A stretch of 25,907 nucleotides of DNA from Paulinella micropora (Eukaryota > Cercozoa > Imbricatea > Euglyphida): assembly GCA_009731375.1 (NCBI GenBank), contig BJOX01000095.1, forward strand, positions 490,519 through 516,425. Reading direction: 5' to 3'. Below the pieces are notes generated by a model that saw nothing but the letters and a program-made list of their open reading frames with translations, did no database searches and was not told where the DNA came from. The translations under genes and the position numbers were made by a program. This document shows, one piece after another, positions 1 through 25,907 of this stretch; the stretch's first letter is position 1, and every line of letters begins with the position of its first letter.

Positions 1-34
1 TTTTTTTTTTTTTTTTTTTTTTTTTTTTATTTTT

Positions 35-86
<52 letters not shown>

Positions 87-236
87 TGTCTTGTTCTGTT
101 TTGTTGTTGTTGTTGTTGTTGTTGTTGTGGTGGTTGTTGTTGTTGTTGTTGGTAGAATCAGCCTTACCCTTGTCTTGCCGTTCCTGCTGCCTTTTTTTTA
201 TTACCCTTTGCCACACTGCTGCCTTTTTCTTACCCC

Positions 237-283
<47 letters not shown>

Positions 284-316
284 CATCCATCCATCCATCC
301 ATCCATCCATCCATCC

Positions 317-361
<45 letters not shown>

Positions 362-582
362 CCTCAAGCTTTCATCGTGCAGTGCCCTCAACTTCCTTCC
401 TTGGCTGTCATGTCCTGTCACGTCATGTCACGTCATGTCACGTCATTTCCTGTCCTGTCTCCTGTCATGTCATGTCATGTCACGTCATGTCACGTCTCAC
501 GTCATGTCATGCTCCTCCTCTCTCCTCCCCTCTCCTCCCCTCCCCTCTCCTCTCCTCTCCTCTCCTTTGTGCCTCACTACAG
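1..582. repeat. Poly-T, TTG, TATC/CATC and pyrimidine pentamer tracts upstream of the first visible exon
   Basis: Positions 1-85 are almost pure T. TTG trinucleotides follow to about 150, then an island of non-repeat sequence (150-236). Positions 237-360 are TATC and CATC tetramers. A second short island lies at 361-407, and TCATG-like and TCCTC-like pentamers run to about 566. The final pyrimidine-rich stretch, ending CACTACAG at 575-582, serves as the polypyrimidine tract and acceptor for the exon starting at 583. I see no convincing exon before 583. Confidence 0.85.
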
Positions 583-8058
<7,476 letters not shown>

Positions 8059-8165
8059 GCAAGCATACACACAGCCTGTTTACCACACCGCGGCCCAACC
8101 GTTGAGCACACATACACACAGCCTGTTCACCTGACTTGAACGAGGATGAGTTCGTCAACCATTGA

Positions 8166-8386
8166 GGAGAGCACAATCACGCACACACACACAGCCCTGT
8201 ATATTACAGAAAAGCTCAAACAAAAGTAACTAACACAAGATATTAGAAGAAAAGACAAACAAACAAACAAACAATTAAAACAAAACGAAGACTGAAATAG
8301 GTGTTGCAGGCCCCTTGTGGCCACAATGACCGCCAATGCTGCGAGTGCTATCCTGACCGACCACGCAAAACATGTGGAATGTAGTC
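8166..8386. other. Non-repetitive 3' flank of gene P
   Basis: It contains CA dinucleotides, an A-rich AAAC tract (8255-8285) and ATTAAA (8274-8279), plausible 3' UTR signals. A GC-richer island (8287-8386) follows up to the N gap. I see no further exon. Confidence 0.5.
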
Positions 8387-8858
8387 NNNNNNNNNNNNNN
8401 NNNNNNNNNNNNNNNNNNNNNNNNNNNNNNNNNNNNNNNNNNNNNNNNNNNNNNNNNNNNNNNNNNNNNNNNNNNNNNNNNNNNNNNNNNNNNNNNNNNN
8501 NNNNNNNNNNNNNNNNNNNNNNNNNNNNNNNNNNNNNNNNNNNNNNNNNNNNNNNNNNNNNNNNNNNNNNNNNNNNNNNNNNNNNNNNNNNNNNNNNNNN
8601 NNNNNNNNNNNNNNNNNNNNNNNNNNNNNNNNNNNNNNNNNNNNNNNNNNNNNNNNNNNNNNNNNNNNNNNNNNNNNNNNNNNNNNNNNNNNNNNNNNNN
8701 NNNNNNNNNNNNNNNNNNNNNNNNNNNNNNNNNNNNNNNNNNNNNNNNNNNNNNNNNNNNNNNNNNNNNNNNNNNNNNNNNNNNNNNNNNNNNNNNNNNN
8801 NNNNNNNNNNNNNNNNNNNNNNNNNNNNNNNNNNNNNNNNNNNNNNNNNNNNNNNNNN
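8387..8858. other. Assembly gap (472 N)
   Basis: This is a run of N. ORFs reported across it are artefacts. Confidence 1.
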
Positions 8859-9710
8859 GGGACATTAAGCGTGCTTTGATTTTGTATCCTGTGTTTTCTT
8901 TCTGGCCTCAGTGTAGTTATTAATATGATTACACCCGAGACCGCCCAATAAGAGCAATGGCATAGTTCCTCATTAATATATGTTAACACTTATTGAATAC
9001 TATTAATATAAACATGTCAGTGATGTGATTCTCTGAATCATTGACTACATTAGTTTGTTTAGGAAGTTGACTAGGTGATGGGATTATTAATAATATATAT
9101 TAATATATATAACCGGTATTTATTACTGGAATACATGACTTCAAGTATTAATACGATTGCCTTTTGCACAGTGAACGTCGGCTTACTTTTCTCCAATGGA
9201 GCTTCTCGTTTGAACTGATTTACGCAAACACTTTGATTACGATTGAAGAACTTTTAATATTAGGAATGATGAATCAAATCTTCTTTATTAATGACACGCC
9301 ACCCCTTCCCTTACTTTACTTACTTTATTGCCTCTAACTTACCTACTACTGTAAAGTTAACTTACACACGTACGTTACAGACTCTCGGGGCATATATACG
9401 TGCTTCATTCAGGGTTCAGCAGGAGGCAGGGGCCTGGGGCAACAAATTCGCAAAATCTCTTATTATTATTAATACTATTATTAGAAAACACTATTGGGGT
9501 CCTTTAGCGACTGATATTATTAATAATAACGACCAACATTTGCAGTGAAATTAATTGAGAAAGTTAAAAAAATACCGTAAAACCAACAGAAAAAATTAAC
9601 TTAGAAAATAATTTAGAACGTTAAAAGTTTCCATAAAAACAACAGAAAATTCATTTTAAAAAAAGAGAGTTGATTAAAATTACAGTAAAAATAACAGAGA
9701 AAAAAAATAC
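8859..9710. other. AT-rich non-repetitive DNA between the converging genes
   Basis: This is the longest stretch without simple repeats. It is AT-rich with TTAATA motifs (8937-9125 and 9450-9535). I found no exon with good splice sites. It is probably a gene M intron (the exon ending at 9711 has a GTATTT donor on the minus strand) or intergenic DNA. Confidence 0.5.
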
Positions 9711-21582
<11,872 letters not shown>

Positions 21583-21592
21583 CTAGGCAGAT

Positions 21593-21651
21593 ACATAGGT
21601 AGGTAGGTAGGTAGGTAGGTAGATAGGTAGGTAGATAGGTAGGTAGGTAGG

Positions 21652-21708
<57 letters not shown>

Positions 21709-21809
21709 GGATGGATGGATGGATGGCTGGATGGATGGATGGATGGATGGACGGACGGACGGACGGACGGACGGACGGATGGAGGGATGGATGGATGGAT
21801 GGATGGATG

Positions 21810-21843
<34 letters not shown>

Positions 21844-21854
21844 TAGATAAATAA

Positions 21855-21897
<43 letters not shown>

Positions 21898-21970
21898 TAG
21901 TAGATAGAAGATAGATAGATAAATAGATAGATAGATAAATAGATAGATAGACATATAGATAGATAGATGG
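21593..21970. repeat. GGTA, GATA, GATG, GACG and GACA tetramer arrays
   Basis: Tetramers change from GGTA through GATA, GATG and GACG to GACA and GATA, all keeping a four-base register. They lie upstream of the gene M exon on the minus strand. Confidence 0.9.
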
Positions 21971-22106
21971 AAAGAAAAAAAGACCGGTGAGGATGGCCGG
22001 GTACCTCCCTTATTCCTGTCACAGTGATGATGAGGATGATGATGATGATGATGATGATGAGGAGGAGGAGGAGGATTTGGATAATAATAATAATAATAAT
22101 AATAAC

Positions 22107-22153
<47 letters not shown>

Positions 22154-22344
22154 TAATAATAATAATGATAATAATGATAATAACGATAATAATGATAATA
22201 ATGATAATAGTAATAGTAATAGTAGTAGTAATAGTAATAGTAATAGTAATAGTAATAGTAATCGTAATCGTAATAGTAATAGTAATAATAATAGTAATAA
22301 TAATAGTAATAATAATAATAATAATCATAATAATAATATACTAC

Positions 22345-22400
<56 letters not shown>

Positions 22401-22490
22401 GCAATAATAATAATAATAATAATAGTAGTAATAGTAATAGTAATAGTAATAGTAATAGTAATAATAATAGTAATAGTAATAGTAATAATA

Positions 22491-22526
<36 letters not shown>

Positions 22527-22550
22527 GTAATAATAATAATAATAATAGTA

Positions 22551-22591
<41 letters not shown>

Positions 22592-22647
22592 AATAAATAA
22601 ATAAATAAAATGAAAAAAAATGATAATCCCAGTAAAATGATAATAAC

Positions 22648-22697
<50 letters not shown>
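21971..22697. repeat. GAT/GAG/AAT/AGT trinucleotide array
   Basis: A short island (21975-22022) is followed by GATGAT, GAGGAG and long AAT/AGT trinucleotides to 22697. One plus frame reads Asp, Glu, Asn and Ser runs, but without splice signals or conserved flanks I do not call it coding. On the minus strand it is ATT/ATC repeat. Confidence 0.85.
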
Positions 22698-22725
22698 CCT
22701 TAATCCTGTCTCAAGCCATATTTGT
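22698..22725 (-). CDS. Possible further gene M micro-exon
   Basis: On the minus strand ATTTCTAG precedes A|CAAATATGG, and AGG precedes GTATTA. It encodes QIWLETGLR, phase 2 to phase 0, which would fit the next exon at 21582. However GACAGGATTAAGG resembles GACAGGAATAAGG at about 22007-22019, also next to AAT repeats, so this could be the end of a repeat. Confidence 0.3.
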
Positions 22726-22737
22726 CTAGAAATTGTT

Positions 22738-22751
22738 ATCTATCTATCTAA

Positions 22752-22802
<51 letters not shown>

Positions 22803-22901
22803 CCTACCTACCTACCTACCTATCTGTCTACCTACCTACCTATCTATCTATCTATCCTATCCTATCTATATATCTACCTACCTACCTACCTACCTACCTA
22901 C

Positions 22902-22954
<53 letters not shown>
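22738..22954. repeat. TATC/TACC tetramer array
   Basis: CTAT and CTAC tetramers with minor variants lead into the satellite copy at 22955. Confidence 0.9.
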
Positions 22955-22956
<2 letters not shown>

Positions 22957-23436
22957 CCCTTGGGCTTGGTTTTTTGAAATGGGTGCCTGTCGACAGACAG
23001 AGAATTAGGGGATGGTGTGGGTGTGCTGGGCCCGTGGCGGGGTGCCTTATGTGTGCCTAGCCATACGCCTATAAGTCACATGCCGAAATAGCGACGGGAA
23101 GCACAATCCTGTTCCCTCAGGGTGCCCTTTCTCGCTTGTTGAGCCCGGAATAAAACCCACAGTGCTCTGTCGGTTTATACTAGACTGTCGAACAGTCTCG
23201 AAACTCCATCTGCTTACTGGGTCCTCTGTAATGGAGGTGGGAGCTCGTTCTGCAAGGGGCGCTTATGGAACGAGCCCTGGCCCCGCCTGGTACTAGGGAG
23301 ATTTGGTATTGCCTGTATCAGTCCCTTCCGTGCAAACATCACGGCTTAGCTGGGCATCGGGTTAAAATTTTACCCACAGACTTCCTTGGTTGACGAAATC
23401 AGAAGCTCCTTTTTTTCTGACATTAGTCGATATTTC

Positions 23437-23438
<2 letters not shown>
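22955..23438 (+). repeat. Nearly full-length copy of the 545-bp satellite
   Basis: It starts at CCCTTGGGCTTGG and ends GATATTTCATC, at which point (TATC)n begins, the same end as the copy at 2421. Compared with 1950-2421 it is very similar, with a few substitutions and a short deletion (GCCATCTG reduced to GCCTG). Confidence 0.9.
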
Positions 23439-23494
<56 letters not shown>

Positions 23495-23514
23495 ATATCT
23501 ATGTATGTATGTAT

Positions 23515-23594
<80 letters not shown>

Positions 23595-23760
23595 ATACCA
23601 TTTTATGCTGCTAACGCTGAGGCAACGTAACATACATACATACATACATACATACACCTACCTGATGCGAGATATCGTTACTGTGTCGCGAGACAGACCT
23701 ACATACATACATACATACATACATAACATACATGCATAGATACATACATGCATACATACA
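23439..23760. repeat. TATC then TACA arrays with short islands
   Basis: TATC/TATG tetramers run to 23595, then a 35-bp island, TACA, another island (23660-23700: CTACCTGATGCGAGATATCG) and TACA/TGCA. No exon is supported. Confidence 0.8.
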
Positions 23761-23777
23761 TGCATAGATACATACAC

Positions 23778-23808
<31 letters not shown>

Positions 23809-25065
23809 CACACACACAACACACAACACAACACACACACACAACACACACAACACACAACACACACAACACACACAACACACAACACACACAACACACA
23901 CACACAACACAACACAACACACAACACAACACACAACACAACACAACACAACACAACACACAACACACCACACCACAACACACAACACAACACAACACAA
24001 CACACACAACACAACACAACACAACACAACACACAACACAACACAACACAACACACAACACAACACAACACAACACACAACACAACACACAACACAACAC
24101 ACAACACAACACACAACACAACACACAACACAACACAACACACAACACAACACACAACACAACACACAACACAACACAACACAACACACAACACAACACA
24201 ACACAACACACAGCACAACACACAACACAACACAACACAACACAACACACACAACACAACACAACACAACACACAACACAACACAACACAACACACCACA
24301 CAACACAACACCACACAACACAACACACAACACAACACCACAAGACCACAAGACCACAACAACACAACAACACAACAACACCACAACACAACAACACAAC
24401 AACACCACAACACCACAACACAACAACACCACAACACCACAACACAACAACACAACACCACAACACAACAACACAACAACACAACAACACAACACAACAA
24501 CACCACAACACAACAACACCACAAGACAACACCACAAGACAACAACACCACAAGACAACAACACCACAAGACAACAACACCACAAGACAACAACACCACA
24601 AGACAACAACACCACAAGACAACAACACCACAAGACAACAACACCACAACACAACACCACAACACAACAAAACAACAACACCACAACACAACACAACACA
24701 ACAACACCACAACACAACAACACCACAACACAACAACACCACAACACAACAACACCACAACACAACAACACCACAACACAACAACACCACAACACAACAA
24801 CACCACAACACAACAACACCACAACACAACACCACAACACAACACCACAACACAACACCACAACACAACACCACAACACAACACCACAACACAACACAAC
24901 ACCACACAACACAACACCACACAACATAACACCACACCACACCACAACACCACAACACCACACCAACACACCAACACACCAAAACCACCAACACCAACAC
25001 CACCAACACCAACACCACCAACACACCAACACCAACATCACCAACACCACCACCACCAACAACAA
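23761..25065. repeat. CA-rich ACACA/ACAAC array
   Basis: About 1.3 kb of AC dinucleotides with AACAC, CCACAACAC and AAGACAAC units has essentially no G or T on the plus strand. ORFs rich in Thr/His or Cys/Val are translation of the repeat. Confidence 0.95.
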
Positions 25066-25189
25066 TGTTGATGTGTGTGTGCGTTGGTGTGTTGGTGTGT
25101 GTGTGTGTGTTGGTGTGTGTGTGTGTGTGTTGGTGTGTTGGTGTGTGTGTGTGTGTGTGTTGGTGTGTTGGTGTGTGTTGGTGTGTGTT

Positions 25190-25281
<92 letters not shown>

Positions 25282-25325
25282 GGTGTGTGTGTGTGTGTGT
25301 TGGTGTGTGTGTGTTGGTGTGTGTT

Positions 25326-25359
<34 letters not shown>

Positions 25360-25477
25360 GGTGTGTGTTGGTGTGTTGGTGTGTGTTGGTGTGTGTGTGT
25401 GTTGGTGTGTGTGTGTGTGTTGGTGTGTGTGTGTGTTGGTGTGTGTGTGTGTTGGTGTGTGAGGTGTTGGTGTGTTG

Positions 25478-25508
<31 letters not shown>

Positions 25509-25747
25509 TGTGTTTGTGTGTGTTGGTGTGTTGGTGTGTTGGTGGTGTTGGTGTGTTGGTGGTGTTGGTGGTGGTGGTGTTGTTGGTGGTTGTTGGTGTT
25601 GTTGGTGGTGGTGGTGTTGGTGTTGTTTGTGCACACACACACACACCAACACACACACATACACACACACACACACACACCAACACACACACACACACAC
25701 TCACACACACACACACCCACACACACACACATACACACACACACACC

Positions 25748-25784
<37 letters not shown>

Positions 25785-25907
25785 ACACATACACACACAC
25801 ACACACACATACACACACATACACACACACACACATACACATACACACACACACACATACACATACACACACACATACACACACATACACACACACACAC
25901 ATACACA
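25066..25907. repeat. GT-rich array, then back to CA-rich
   Basis: At ACAACAATGTTGATG (about 25060) the array flips from CA to GT/GGT repeat. At TTGTGCACAC (about 25630) it flips back to CA with ACATAC interruptions. Both flip points are near-palindromic. Confidence 0.95.

Noticed and set aside
22024-22592. Asp/Glu/Asn/Ser homopolymer ORF on the plus strand
   Set aside because: It is pure trinucleotide array with no non-repeat flank that reads as protein and no splice signals.
23611-25906. Minus-strand ORFs of over 700 codons rich in Cys/Val
   Set aside because: They are direct translation of CA/GT dinucleotide and pentamer repeats. All frames are open because stops need bases the repeat lacks.

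Overview
The window looks like animal nuclear DNA. It has GT-AG introns, a tRNA-derived SINE, and very dense tetra-, penta- and hexanucleotide arrays. The mixture of GATA/TATC, GTAT, ATTC and GTGA arrays with short Ser/Pro-rich exons reminds me of decapod crustacean (crab/shrimp) assemblies. That placement is an impression from memory, not a search. Perhaps four fifths of the window is simple repeat. There are five N gaps (5722-6002, 8387-8858, 12051-12060, 13044-13053, 21005-21014), so distances are not reliable.

Two protein-coding genes can be read out of the repeats, and they converge. Gene P (plus strand, 583-8058) is the 3' part of a Ser/Pro-rich protein: eight exons whose splice phases agree at every junction, ending in a stop at 8056-8058, about 464 codons in view. 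Its 5' exons lie left of the window. Gene M (minus strand, about 21582 down to 9711, perhaps from 22725) has eight or nine short exons, most only 29-103 bp, whose phases also agree at each junction except around one block (10391-10715), where the reading frame must shift. I recognise neither protein. Both look like intracellular, Ser/Thr/Pro-rich, largely disordered proteins.

The introns are almost pure microsatellite, often starting at the splice donor itself (GTATGTATG..., GTACATAC..., GTACCTACC...) and ending as (GTAT)nGCAG or (CT)n...CAG. The repeats therefore seem to have grown from, and to double as, splice signals.

Layout: 1-582 poly-T and pyrimidine repeats; 583-8058 gene P, with a 545-bp satellite-like unit in intron 1 and near 7400, and a SINE pair at 4110-4541; 8059-8190 a tandem copy of the gene P C-terminus; 8387-8858 gap; 8859-9710 AT-rich non-repetitive DNA; 9711-12567 gene M 3' exons with a 13-bp minisatellite between them; 12568-14400 hexanucleotide arrays; 14387-14576 a large palindrome; 14758-15211 a minisatellite built from a gene M exon edge, then the exon itself; 15413-17850 GATA, GCAGTAG and GTGA arrays; 18180-19495 hexanucleotide arrays; 19830-21582 gene M 5' exons among GATA/GGTA arrays with an exact 84-bp higher-order period; 21593-23600 mixed repeats and another satellite copy; 23700-25907 CA/GT arrays with two abrupt strand switches.
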